DNA from: Arthrobacter sunyaminii
GTDB lineage: Bacteria; Actinomycetota; Actinomycetes; Actinomycetales; Micrococcaceae
NCBI RefSeq assembly: GCF_018866305.1
Contig: NZ_CP076456.1
Span: 3,720,001 to 3,784,000 of the forward strand
Direction: 5' to 3'
Length of the DNA stretch: 64,000 nucleotides
Positions within the stretch are counted from its first letter, which is position 1; the number at the start of each line of letters is the position of its first letter. The notes beneath the pieces are model-generated. The model did no database searches, had not been told where the DNA came from, and was given only the letters and a program-made list of their open reading frames with translations. Positions 40,480 to 48,700 of the stretch are shown one piece after another. The translations under genes were made by a program, and so were the position numbers.

Positions 40480-40941
40480 CTAAGCCGGCGCCTCGACGTC
40501 AATCACCCAGGTCACGCCGAAACGGTCCGTAAGCATCCCGAACCCCGGGCTCCATGCCGAGGCAGCGAGCGGCTCAATGATCTGGGCACCGTCAGCCAGT
40601 CCGCTCCAGAGCTTCTCCACTTCCTCCAGGGTTTGTCCGCGCAGGGACTGAAAGAAGGTGCGGTCGGTGATGGTGGTGCCGTTTTCACGGCGGGTGGTGC
40701 CGGCGGTCGCTTCGCCGTCCGCGCTGTCCGTGCCGGGGATGTCGTAGGCCATCAGGCGGAAACCGTCCGGGGTTGCGAGCTGACCGAACACGATCTTGTC
40801 CGCTCCCGGCACCCCGGGCGGCATGCCGAAGTCGCCGTAAGTGGCGGCGCTGATGCTGCCGCCGAAGACCGACCGGTAGAACTCAAGTGCCTGTGCTGCG
40901 GTTCCGCGGAAATTCAGATGGGTTGTGGTGGTGATGCTCAT
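40480..40941 (-). CDS. VOC family protein, PhnB-like
   Basis: 153 residues, glyoxalase/bleomycin-resistance fold. It has THLNFRGTAAQALEFYRSVFGG at the N-terminus and DRFGVTWVIDV at the C-terminus, both typical of the PhnB/YjdN subgroup. The function is unassigned for most members. It is divergent from a WYL regulator with a small inverted repeat between, a common actinobacterial pairing. Confidence 0.88.
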   Translation of the reverse strand: MSITTTTHLNFRGTAAQALEFYRSVFGGSISAATYGDFGMPPGVPGADKIVFGQLATPDGFRLMAYDIPGTDSADGEATAGTTRRENGTTITDRTFFQSLRGQTLEEVEKLWSGLADGAQIIEPLAASAWSPGFGMLTDRFGVTWVIDVEAPA

Positions 40942-41023
40942 GGGATAGATCCTTTGCCTGTACTAACGGTGGCTGTGCTTCGTCCGCGGGTTGCGGCTCT
41001 AAGCCCAGATTGGACCTAATAGC

Positions 41024-41038
41024 GGACAGGTAGTGTCC
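41024..41038. promoter_or_regulatory. Operator candidate of the WYL regulator
   Basis: GGACA and TGTCC arms separated by 5 bp, located 24-38 bp upstream of the regulator start and in the shared promoter region with the PhnB-like gene. A second GGAC lies just upstream at 41012-41015. The position suits autoregulation by the WYL protein. Confidence 0.5.
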
Positions 41039-41061
41039 TCTTCTGCCGCCATACTGAAACC

Positions 41062-42036
41062 ATGTCCGGAACCTCGTCCCGAATGCTCAAACTGCTCTCG
41101 CTGCTGCAATCCCGCCGGGACTGGCCCGGGCAGGTGCTGGCCGAGCGCCTGGATGTGACCGCCCGGACCGTCCGCCGCGATGTAGACCGGCTGCGTGGGC
41201 TCGGTTATTCCATCGCTGCCGTCAAGGGGCCCGACGGCGGCTACCGGCTGGCGCCCGGCTCAGAACTGCCGCCGCTGCTCTTTGATGACGAGCAGGCGGT
41301 GGCGATCGCCGTCGCGCTGCAGAGCGCGCCCTCCAGTGGCGTGGATCTGGACGACGCCGCTGCCCGGGCACTGACGACGGTGAAGCAAGTGATGCCCTCC
41401 CGGCTGCGGCACCGGATTGAGGGAATCCGGTTTACCGATGCCGGCGCCTCCGCCCGGGTGGATCCGGCGGTCCTTCAAGCGGTCAGCACCGCCGCCGGGA
41501 GCCGGCGGATTCTCCGCTTCGACTACGGGGAGGATGAATCCCACCCGCCCCGGCGCGTGGAGCCGCACTCCGTCGTCGCCCGGCGGGGCCGCTGGTACCT
41601 GATCGCCTGGGACCTGGACCAAAACGGGTGGCGGATCTACCGGCTGGACAAGATGACGCCGAAAACCCCGGCCGGAGCCGCATTTGTGCCGCGGCCGATC
41701 CCCTCCGGAGATGCAGGCACGTTCCTCGCCGCACGGTTGAAAGGCTCCGACGACGGCGACCGCTGGGCCTTTTACGGGGAGCTTCTAGTCGAGCTTCCCG
41801 CCTCCGCGATTGCGCCGTGGCTGGGCGACGGTGAACTGGAGCAGGTATCCGATACCGCCTGCCGAGTCCGTGTTGGTTCCTGGTCCTGGGCAGGACTGAT
41901 CGCCTGGGCAATGCGTTTCGACGCCCCGTTCGCGGTCCTTGGCCCCGAGGCGTTCACCGCCTCAGTTCCCGGTTTCGCTGCGCGGCTGGGCGCAGCCCGT
42001 CAACCCGATGCCACGAGCCAGGCCGCACGGCCGTAG
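41062..42036 (+). CDS. WYL-domain transcriptional regulator (YafY/DeoR-like)
   Basis: 324 residues. The N-terminal winged HTH (HTH_11) includes LAERLDVTARTVRRDVDRL and GYSIAAVKGPDGGYRL. The central WYL domain includes RRVEPHSVVARRGRWYLIAWD. The C-terminal WCX region is present. WYL proteins bind DNA and sense nucleic acids or ligands. It is divergent from the PhnB-like gene, and its stop directly abuts the convergent GNAT gene. Confidence 0.9.
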   Translation: MSGTSSRMLKLLSLLQSRRDWPGQVLAERLDVTARTVRRDVDRLRGLGYSIAAVKGPDGGYRLAPGSELPPLLFDDEQAVAIAVALQSAPSSGVDLDDAAARALTTVKQVMPSRLRHRIEGIRFTDAGASARVDPAVLQAVSTAAGSRRILRFDYGEDESHPPRRVEPHSVVARRGRWYLIAWDLDQNGWRIYRLDKMTPKTPAGAAFVPRPIPSGDAGTFLAARLKGSDDGDRWAFYGELLVELPASAIAPWLGDGELEQVSDTACRVRVGSWSWAGLIAWAMRFDAPFAVLGPEAFTASVPGFAARLGAARQPDATSQAARP

Positions 42037-42495
42037 TCAGGATTCGTTGAGAACCTTGCTGAACAGCACATAATCGCCGTCCTGACCCGTAGTTTCATAA
42101 CCCGCGGCCGTGTAGAGCCGGCGGGCCGGGTTGCTACGGTGAACGCCGAGTTTCACAACGCGAACTCCGCTTGGGGTTGCCCCCTGCTCGAACGCCTCCA
42201 GAAGGAGCCGTCCGAGTCCCTGGCGGCGATGGCTGCCGAGGACATGGATCGAGACCAGGGTGGCGCTGTCATCCTGGAGGGTCCACATTGCATATCCAAG
42301 TGGCCGCCCGTCGTCGTCGACGACAAACACCGTACGCGGGAGGCAGCCGATCCAGTCTGCGAGGTTCAACTCAATGGCGGACATCCACCCCTCGAGGCCA
42401 TCCGGCTCGATGGTCTCCATGTACTCGAGCTCCTTGCTGAAGATGAACGGCAGATCGTTCACTTCGGCGGGACGGAGGCGTGCTGGGGTGGTCAT
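42037..42495 (-). CDS. GNAT family N-acetyltransferase
   Basis: 152 residues. The acetyl-CoA loop is GSHRRQGLGRLLLEAFE, and the C-terminal NPARRLYTAAGYETTG motif is standard GNAT motif B. Substrate unknown. It lies 3 bp after the stop of the nucleotidyltransferase gene upstream on the same strand, so the two are probably co-transcribed. Confidence 0.9.
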   Translation of the reverse strand: MTTPARLRPAEVNDLPFIFSKELEYMETIEPDGLEGWMSAIELNLADWIGCLPRTVFVVDDDGRPLGYAMWTLQDDSATLVSIHVLGSHRRQGLGRLLLEAFEQGATPSGVRVVKLGVHRSNPARRLYTAAGYETTGQDGDYVLFSKVLNES

Positions 42496-42498
42496 GGA

Positions 42499-43155
42499 CT
42501 AGAGCATCTCACGTCGGGTTATTCGAGCCGCCGGCGACGCGTCATTGCCCGATTGGTCCTCGGGCCAGGGCAAAACGGTCAGCGAAGGCCACTGAGCAAG
42601 CCATCTTTGAGTTTTCGCCTCGTACACTTCCCGAGGGGCAAGGACCGGGTTCGGCACGATCCGGCGCGCGAACAAGTCTTCGTAGCCGTGCGGCGCGTAG
42701 GTGCTGAGGTTGCCCGCCGGGTCGGACGTGACCGCGAAGCAGCAGGTCTTCGCGGCGAAATGATCCACCGCATCGGTGGTGCCGGTGAAAGGGACGGCCG
42801 GAACGCCGAAATGGTCCTCGTACCAAAGGTGCACCCGGGCTTCGTTGCGGACTTCGACCTCGACGCCCAGGTCCCGAAAAACCTCACGCGCTCGGACAAT
42901 GACCGCATGTTCCGCCTCGTAGGACGTGTCTTCGTCGAAGTAGAACAGGTCGTAGTCGCGGATGCCCGCCTGCGGATCCCTGCCCTCCAGCACATTCCAT
43001 ACGGTTTGGAACAACGCACCGGCCGTCAGCCACCAGTCGGAGACACCGAGCAGCGGCGCAAGCTGCAGAATTCTCCCATTGACCGGGTTCTTCAGGGTAT
43101 GGGCCAGGAAAAGCTGCTCGTCATTGGTGGTCACCGCATCATCCTGCCTCATCAC
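42499..43155 (-). CDS. Nucleotidyltransferase family protein (NTP_transf_6 type)
   Basis: 218 residues. The segment RDYDLFYFDEDTSYEAEH carries the DxD-like acidic pair of this family, and WLTAGALFQTVWNVLEG is the conserved preceding helix region (usually GA/FVR in relatives). C-terminal VYEAKTQRWLAQWPSL is also conserved. Proteins of this family are uncharacterised members of the nucleotidyltransferase superfamily. It is divergent from the histidine-phosphatase gene at 43200. Confidence 0.82.
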   Translation of the reverse strand: MMRQDDAVTTNDEQLFLAHTLKNPVNGRILQLAPLLGVSDWWLTAGALFQTVWNVLEGRDPQAGIRDYDLFYFDEDTSYEAEHAVIVRAREVFRDLGVEVEVRNEARVHLWYEDHFGVPAVPFTGTTDAVDHFAAKTCCFAVTSDPAGNLSTYAPHGYEDLFARRIVPNPVLAPREVYEAKTQRWLAQWPSLTVLPWPEDQSGNDASPAARITRREML

Positions 43156-43199
43156 CAGCGGTTCGCCCCGCCGTCGGACGGGATGACTAGGCTATGGGG

Positions 43200-43907
43200 A
43201 TGGCAACAGTAATCCTCGTGCGGCACGGCCGCACCACAGCGAACGCCTCCGGGCTGCTGGCCGGCCGGACCCCCGGCGTCGAACTCGACTCTGCAGGCCG
43301 AGACCAGGCCGCCGTGACCGGGGACCGGCTCGCCGTCGTGCCCCTTGTCGGCGTGGTGTCGAGCCCGCTCGAGAGATGCCGGCAGACCGCGCAGTTCATC
43401 CTGGACCGCCAGTCCGGCACCCCGCATGCCCCCGTGGAGCAGGAGCTGACCGAGTGCGATTACGGCTCCTGGCAGAACCGCACTCTTGAGGAGCTGGCGA
43501 AGGAGGAGCTGTGGAAGACGGTGCAGTCCCAGCCCTCCGCCGTCACCTTCCCCGGCGGCGAGTCCATGGCGGCCATGCAGGCGCGCTCGGTGGCCGCCAT
43601 CCGGCGCCACGATGCGGCCTTCGAAGCGGAGCACGGGCCCGGCGCCGTATGGGCGGCGGTGAGCCACGGCGACATCATCAAATCGGTCCTCGCCGATGCA
43701 CTGGGCATGCATCTGGATCTGTTCCAGCGCATTACCGTGGGACCGGCCTCTGTGTCGATCGTGCACTACGGCAAGGGGCGGCCCACCGTTTTTGCCACCA
43801 ATACCGACGCCGGAGATCTCTCCTGGCTGGCCGTTCCTCCGGCGTCAGAGGATGCTGCGGTCGGCGGAGGCGCGGGACATGCGGCACCTCAGGCCGAAGG
43901 AGCCTAA
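43200..43907 (+). CDS. Histidine phosphatase superfamily protein, MSMEG_4193 type
   Basis: 235 residues from ATG 43200 (MATVILVRHGRTTANASG); an ATG two codons earlier is equally possible. The phospho-acceptor motif RHG is at residues 8-10, a second conserved basic site is SSPLERCRQT, and the C-terminal catalytic His is in VSHGDIIKS. The family is related to cofactor-dependent phosphoglycerate mutase. It begins the three-gene set phosphatase / DUF3090 / SCO1664 that is conserved in actinobacteria. Confidence 0.9.
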   Translation: MATVILVRHGRTTANASGLLAGRTPGVELDSAGRDQAAVTGDRLAVVPLVGVVSSPLERCRQTAQFILDRQSGTPHAPVEQELTECDYGSWQNRTLEELAKEELWKTVQSQPSAVTFPGGESMAAMQARSVAAIRRHDAAFEAEHGPGAVWAAVSHGDIIKSVLADALGMHLDLFQRITVGPASVSIVHYGKGRPTVFATNTDAGDLSWLAVPPASEDAAVGGGAGHAAPQAEGA

Positions 43908-43916
43908 AGTAGTCCT

Positions 43917-44471
43917 ATGCCTACAACCGTTCACGAGTTCGCCTGGCCTGACCGCGTCGTCGTCGGCACTGTCGGCGTCCCGGGGCAGCGCACGTTCTAT
44001 CTGCAGGTGCGCACCGGAAAGCAGCTTGTCAGCATCGCCCTGGAGAAGCAGCAGTCCGCCCAGCTTGCCGAGAAGATTGACGAGATCCTCGACCAGCTCA
44101 TGACCGTCGACGGCAATCCCTTCCACGTTCCCGCCAGCACTCCCCTCGAACTCGTCGACAATGACGACCTCGAGACAGTGCAGGAACAGTTCCGCGCCGG
44201 CGTGATGAGCCTGGGCTGGGACCCGACCACGGCGCAGCTCGTCATCGAGGCCTACCCGCTCGAAGAAGTGGACGAGGACGATGACGGCTTCCTTGAGGAG
44301 GATGAAGACGCCGATCCCGCCGAAGTGCTGCGGGTCAGCATGCCGGTGGGCACCGCCCGCGCTTTTGCCAAGCGCACGCGGGAGGTCGTGGGCGCCGGGC
44401 GCCCCATCTGCGTGATCTGCGGACAGCCGATCGACGCCGACGGGCACACCTGCACCTTCCCCGGGGCCTGA
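43917..44471 (+). CDS. DUF3090 family protein
   Basis: 184 residues. It begins with an EFAWPDRVVVGTVG strand region, is acidic in the centre (DEDDDGFLEEDEDAD), and ends with a small putative zinc knuckle, CVICGQPIDADGHTC. The function is unknown. It starts 9 bp after the phosphatase and its stop shares a base with the SCO1664-family start, so the three genes form an operon. Confidence 0.9.
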   Translation: MPTTVHEFAWPDRVVVGTVGVPGQRTFYLQVRTGKQLVSIALEKQQSAQLAEKIDEILDQLMTVDGNPFHVPASTPLELVDNDDLETVQEQFRAGVMSLGWDPTTAQLVIEAYPLEEVDEDDDGFLEEDEDADPAEVLRVSMPVGTARAFAKRTREVVGAGRPICVICGQPIDADGHTCTFPGA

Positions 44472-45238
44472 TGCCGGCGCCGGATCTGGTGACCGCGGAG
44501 CTGACACTCACCGGCCGCATCACGACGGCGTCCAACGCCACCTTCCTGGGCAGCATCGGCGGCGCGTCCGTGGTCTACAAGCCGATCGCCGGCGAGAAGC
44601 CGCTCTGGGATTTTCCTGACGGGTTTCTGGCACACCGGGAAGTGGCTGCCTACCTGGTGTCGGAGATGCTGGGCTGGAACATCGTGCCGCGCACCTGGCT
44701 GCGGGACGGCCCGCTGGGCGTTGGCATGGTGCAGCTCTGGCAGGACACCGATCCGGAGCAGACCGCGGTGGATCTGGTGCCGGTGGATGACATGCCGGAA
44801 ACCGGCTGGAAAGAGGTCCTCGAGGGCGAGGACCAAAGCGGACAGATTGTTGCCCTCATTCACGAGGACACCCCGGCGCTCCGCCGGATGGCCGCGTTCG
44901 ACGTCCTGGTCAACAATGCCGACCGCAAAGGTGACCACGTCCTCGCCATGGGCGGCGGGCACCGGTACGGCGTGGATCACGGGCTGACCTTCCATCACGA
45001 GCACAAGCTGCGCACGGTGCTGTGGGGATGGATCGGGGAGGCTCTAAGCGCCGAGGAACTCGCAGGCATCGACCGGGTTCTCGAAGGACTGCAGGGTGAG
45101 CTGGGCGGGCAGCTGGCGGACCTGCTCACCGCTGAGGAGATTGCGGCGTTTGCTGCGCGCTGCGCCCGGTTGCGTTCAGCGGGCGTGTTTCCGGCTCCCA
45201 GCGGCGGCATGCCCGCGGTCCCCTGGCCGCTGTTCTAA
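44471..45238 (+). CDS. SCO1664 family protein, PI3/4-kinase-like fold
   Basis: 255 residues. Kinase-like landmarks are VVYKPIAGEKPLWDFPDG (nucleotide-binding Lys), VLVNNADRKGDHVL (catalytic loop, Asp and Asn) and YGVDHGLTFH (metal-binding DxG equivalent). These match the actinobacterial phosphatidylinositol-kinase-like family, whose substrate is unknown. Coupling to DUF3090 and the phosphatase is conserved and often precedes mshC in relatives; mshC is absent here. Confidence 0.88.
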   Translation: MPAPDLVTAELTLTGRITTASNATFLGSIGGASVVYKPIAGEKPLWDFPDGFLAHREVAAYLVSEMLGWNIVPRTWLRDGPLGVGMVQLWQDTDPEQTAVDLVPVDDMPETGWKEVLEGEDQSGQIVALIHEDTPALRRMAAFDVLVNNADRKGDHVLAMGGGHRYGVDHGLTFHHEHKLRTVLWGWIGEALSAEELAGIDRVLEGLQGELGGQLADLLTAEEIAAFAARCARLRSAGVFPAPSGGMPAVPWPLF

Positions 45239-45262
45239 CGGCTTCCAGCGAAAACGGTTGGC

Positions 45263-46075
45263 CTATCCGCGGGTGAAGGCAAGGTACCGCCGAGCGGATT
45301 CCTGCACAATGCGGTCTGCGCCGTGGGGAATTATCCGGTCCCACCAGCCCCCGTACAACCGGTCGTAGCGCAGCGGCTCCAACCGGGCAGCGGCATCCTC
45401 CACTACCTCCGGCCGTTCGGGAATCTGGTTCGGATAGCTGTACAGAAAGGACACATGCGTACGGTCCGGGATGACATTGATGATGTCTGAGCTGAAGAGC
45501 GCTCCGCCGCCGGCCGGATCGCCGGACCAGTGCAGCACCGTGCCGCCGGGAAAGTGGATCCCCGCACGGTAAAGGGTCAGGTCCCCGGCAAGCGCGAGGC
45601 TGTCCCCGCTCCAAAACTCCAGCGCGGGGTCGGGCCGTCCCACCCACTGCCTGTCCGCATTGTGCAGATACACCGGAGCATCGAATTCATGCGCCCACTC
45701 CACCATGGTGGTGTAAAAATGCGGATGGCTGACGGCGATCGCGGAGATTCCGCCCTCGGCACGGATCAGGGCGGCAAGCCCATCATCCAAATACGCCTGG
45801 CAGTCCCAGAGCACATTGCCGCTTGACGCCTTGATCAGCAGAGCACGCTGTCCAATCGCGAAGGACGGTTCACATCCGATTCCCAGGACACCCGGGCCCT
45901 GCGCATGAATTGTTCCCCGGTGCGAGGATCCGCGCAAACGTTCGAACGTTGTCCAGGCCTGCCCCGTCAGCGGCACGTACTGTCGTTCGTCGTCGCAAAT
46001 GGGGCAGTCCCGGCGCTCCGCTCCGTATTGGGTTCCGCAGGTGACGCAGAGGGGAAGATCCGGTGCGGATGACAT
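45263..46075 (-). CDS. MBL-fold hydrolase with N-terminal zinc ribbon and degenerate metal motif
   Basis: 270 residues. A four-cysteine zinc ribbon (Cys10, Cys13, Cys24, Cys27) precedes a metallo-beta-lactamase-like domain. The canonical HxHxDH is reduced to SHPHFYTTM: the two His remain but the Asp-His pair is replaced. Other family-like elements are GDPAGGGALFSSDI and the final YGGWWDRIIPHGA. Activity as a normal binuclear hydrolase is therefore doubtful. It is convergent with the SCO1664 gene, and the Asp23 locus follows 5 bp upstream on the same strand. Confidence 0.8.
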   Translation of the reverse strand: MSSAPDLPLCVTCGTQYGAERRDCPICDDERQYVPLTGQAWTTFERLRGSSHRGTIHAQGPGVLGIGCEPSFAIGQRALLIKASSGNVLWDCQAYLDDGLAALIRAEGGISAIAVSHPHFYTTMVEWAHEFDAPVYLHNADRQWVGRPDPALEFWSGDSLALAGDLTLYRAGIHFPGGTVLHWSGDPAGGGALFSSDIINVIPDRTHVSFLYSYPNQIPERPEVVEDAAARLEPLRYDRLYGGWWDRIIPHGADRIVQESARRYLAFTRG

Positions 46076-46080
46076 GGAAC

Positions 46081-46680
46081 CTAATAAACCACAGTTCCGC
46101 CCGGGGTCACCGGACCGCCGGAGAGTCCCTGTTTGTTGCTCGCCTCCAGCTGGACTCCCAGACTGTGCAGCGGATTCTCCAACGCCATGGCCAGGTGAGG
46201 CACCACGGCTCCCTCAATCTGGTCCATGACCTCGCGGATATCCGCCCATGCATTGACCGTGATCTTCAGCGTCAGATCCGGTTCCTCGGCAGTTCCGCGC
46301 AGCAGCGCCGTCGAATCGACCACACCGGGAATCCGCTCCGTGTCATCCTCGACGGCCGCGGCCAGCACTGACGGGTTGCAGACGGTGATGCCGCGGGCCG
46401 GGTTCTCCTGCAGCCTGAACGTGTCCGCCTCAACGCGCCGCGGGATCTGGACCAGCATCCACCACAGCCCGAGGGTTCCCAGAATCAGTCCGGCGATCAG
46501 GACGCCACCGGGCGCATAGTCGGCCCCCGTGACGTCCTCCGGCGGTCCGGACAGGACGGGGCTTCCGGCTGTCCCTATCACTCCTGAAGCCAGCAGCAGG
46601 AGGTAGACGCCTGCCGCCAGGCACAGCAGCGCAAGGATGGTCAGCCAAACACGGTTGGCGGTGCCTGCATGGTGGCGCAT
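46081..46680 (-). CDS. amaP: Alkaline-shock membrane anchor AmaP-like protein
   Basis: 199 residues. Two membrane segments (about 11-33 and 57-80) are followed by an Asp23/AmaP-like soluble domain with ITVCNPSVLAAAVEDDTERIPGV and an ADIREVMDQIEGAV helix. In Firmicutes AmaP anchors Asp23 to the membrane. Its gene is last in the minus-strand cluster, 29 bp after the DUF6286 gene. Localisation is predicted from the hydrophobic segments. Confidence 0.82.
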   Translation of the reverse strand: MRHHAGTANRVWLTILALLCLAAGVYLLLLASGVIGTAGSPVLSGPPEDVTGADYAPGGVLIAGLILGTLGLWWMLVQIPRRVEADTFRLQENPARGITVCNPSVLAAAVEDDTERIPGVVDSTALLRGTAEEPDLTLKITVNAWADIREVMDQIEGAVVPHLAMALENPLHSLGVQLEASNKQGLSGGPVTPGGTVVY

Positions 46681-46709
46681 GGTGTTCCCCTTCAGTTGCC
46701 AGTGGTCCT

Positions 46710-47276
46710 TCAGCGGCCGGGTCGGATCGAAACGGTAATGTTCGGCACCGGATCCAGGCCGGACGCCTGAAGCCGGGAGCGTACGCCGTCGGTGACCCAG
46801 TGCTGCAGGTCGGCGGTGTCGTGCAGCGGCGTGTGCACGGACACGTGCACCTCTTTGTCCGACGCCGTTGCCGAGGCCGTGGAAACGCCGTCGATATGTT
46901 CACAGGTGGCCGCGGCAAGCCGGGCAACAGCCCGGCGCGACATCACCGCACGGCTGTCGCCGCTGACCTCACGGATGGGATCCAGGCGCAACGGAAGCGC
47001 GTGAAACTTTCCGGGCACCAGCGCTGCCAGCAGCAGCACCAGACCGATGACAGTGAGGACGACGCCGGCGGTCCAGCTTCCGGGGCTGTTCCAGTTCAGC
47101 GTGGCAAGCCAGTCCGAAACCGCCGTGAAGAAGGGCGGCCACACCCCCATGGTGAGCCGGGCAACGGCAGCCCAGACCAGCACCACTCCCGCAGCCAGCA
47201 GCACCAAGCCGCAAATGATGGCGGGCACCGCGCGGCTGGGCCGGGGCCGCAGAGACACCGGCAGGTTGCCGCTCAC
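46710..47276 (-). CDS. DUF6286 family membrane protein of the Asp23 locus
   Basis: 188 residues with two membrane segments (about 18-42 and 68-88) and a C-terminal Asp23-like alpha/beta domain (SRRAVARLAAATCEHIDGVS, then VHVSVHTPLHDTADLQ). It overlaps the upstream Asp23 gene by 4 bp. A membrane-linked partner for Asp23-type proteins is likely; no enzymatic motif is seen. Confidence 0.8.
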   Translation of the reverse strand: MSGNLPVSLRPRPSRAVPAIICGLVLLAAGVVLVWAAVARLTMGVWPPFFTAVSDWLATLNWNSPGSWTAGVVLTVIGLVLLLAALVPGKFHALPLRLDPIREVSGDSRAVMSRRAVARLAAATCEHIDGVSTASATASDKEVHVSVHTPLHDTADLQHWVTDGVRSRLQASGLDPVPNITVSIRPGR

Positions 47277-47692
47277 TGCAGCCTCCGGCGGCCGTCAACG
47301 GGTTCATCCGGCCGCAGCCACGAGACGGTGACATCCACCTGGCGCACTTCCACACCGGTCATCTCACTGACCCGACTGGATATCCGGTCCCGCAGCTGAT
47401 CAGTGGCCTGCCGCAGGGGCACCGGATACGGCAGACCCACTTCCACCTTCAGCGAGGCCACGTTGCCGGCCAGTTCAACCTTGGCCTGGGGGCGGGCGGA
47501 CAGGTCCGCCCGCGCGCCGATGCCCAGAAAACCGCCTGAACTGCCGCCGGCAAACGTTTCGTCCACCACGATTTGGGCGGCCACCTTCTCGAGGACCTTA
47601 CGGGCCAGCACGGTGCGGCCGCGGTCGCCGACGTCGAGCCGCTGCCTGCGCGCGGCCGGGGACCTCGCGTCCTGGATTCCGGGTGCGCTCAT
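47273..47692 (-). CDS. Asp23/Gls24 family envelope stress protein (copy 1)
   Basis: 139 residues. The Asp23 fold is recognisable from GRTVLARKVLEKVAAQIVVDE, a GFLGIGARADLSARPQAKVEL strand region and a final EVRQVDVTVSW. It starts with a 4-bp overlap with the 59-residue membrane protein upstream and ends overlapping DUF6286, so translation of all three is coupled. Confidence 0.85.
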   Translation of the reverse strand: MSAPGIQDARSPAARRQRLDVGDRGRTVLARKVLEKVAAQIVVDETFAGGSSGGFLGIGARADLSARPQAKVELAGNVASLKVEVGLPYPVPLRQATDQLRDRISSRVSEMTGVEVRQVDVTVSWLRPDEPVDGRRRLQ

Positions 47693-47868
47693 CTGCTCGA
47701 CGCTCTGCCGAACATGGCCTGGACATCAAGCTTCCCGTCAGCGGCCATGCCCACCAACAGCCCCACCAGGCCGAACAACACTGCCAGCAGGAAGGCGTAC
47801 CAGCCTCCGAAGGCCAGCACGATTCCCAGGACGAGGCCCACTGCCAGGCACCATTTAGTTGCGGACAT
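47689..47868 (-). CDS. 59-residue DUF2273-like membrane protein
   Basis: A short gene from ATG 47868 to TGA 47689, with AAGGAGG six bases before the start. The product is MSATKWCLAVGLVLGIVLAF followed by a second hydrophobic run GLVGLLVGMAADGKL and a short soluble tail ending GRASSR. Two membrane hairpin helices, length and position match DUF2273 proteins that accompany Asp23/AmaP genes. Its stop overlaps the next start by 4 bp (ATGA). Confidence 0.85.
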   Translation of the reverse strand: MSATKWCLAVGLVLGIVLAFGGWYAFLLAVLFGLVGLLVGMAADGKLDVQAMFGRASSR

Positions 47869-47937
47869 GTTGTCCTCCTTCGCTAGGTTGCCGGCGGCAC
47901 CGCAGCACCTGTCCGGCGGATTTCTTATGCCGGAGCG

Positions 47938-48510
47938 TCATTCCAACCGGTCCGATGGTTTCTTGTTCGCATCCTGATCGTCGTCGGAATCGTCTTCCGG
48001 CAGGTGCACGTCGGTGACGTTGACGTTCACCTCGAGAACTTCCAGTCCCGTGGCGTTTTCGACGGACCGGATGACGTTGCGCCGGATCCCCTGGCTGACT
48101 TCCACGATGGAGTAGCCGTATTCCACCACGATGCTTACGTCGATTGCCGCCTGCCGCTCGCCCTTTTCGACGCTGACGCCGTTGCTGACGTTGGTCTGGG
48201 ATCCGGGAATCCGCTCGGTCATGGAGCTGAACACGCGGCGTGCCGTATTGCCCATGGCATAAACACCGGGCACCTCACGTGTCGCCAGTCCCGCGAGCTT
48301 CTGGACCACCGTCTCTTCAATGGTCGTGTCACCGTGCGGCGTATGCAGCGGTCCGGATTTGCGGGCCGGTTCCGTGTCGCTGACGCTGGTCACGGTGCCC
48401 GACGACGAGGCGCCGGTGCTCCCGCCCGATGAATGTCCGCTGCCCGGTGACGAGGACACCGGTCCGGAGGATGGTCCTGATGGTTTCTGGGCATCTGCCA
48501 TGTCGCTCAT
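47938..48510 (-). CDS. Asp23/Gls24 family envelope stress protein (copy 2, first gene)
   Basis: 190 residues. A Ser/Gly/Pro-rich disordered N-terminal region of about 50 residues is followed by the Asp23 domain: DTTIEETVVQKLAGLATREV, GVYAMGN, then VDVSIVVEYGYSIVEVSQGI and a final VLEVNVNVTDVHLPED. The acidic tail is DDSDDDQDANKKP. It is the first gene of the minus-strand cluster and divergent from the ECF sigma factor. Confidence 0.88.
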   Translation of the reverse strand: MSDMADAQKPSGPSSGPVSSSPGSGHSSGGSTGASSSGTVTSVSDTEPARKSGPLHTPHGDTTIEETVVQKLAGLATREVPGVYAMGNTARRVFSSMTERIPGSQTNVSNGVSVEKGERQAAIDVSIVVEYGYSIVEVSQGIRRNVIRSVENATGLEVLEVNVNVTDVHLPEDDSDDDQDANKKPSDRLE

Positions 48511-48700
48511 CTCCTGCTTGGAACTGGTCCCGTTCGGGGAACGCTTGCGAGCTTAAAGACGCACTGCGGGGGTAATCGTCACGCCGTTTGGCAAACTTCC
48601 CCCACCCGCGTCCGTTGTGCCCGCGCACTGTTCCGCCCGCGCGGACGCTCTGGGATTATTTGGAAGGGACCGGCGTCTGCCGGACCGGACAGGGGCGCCC

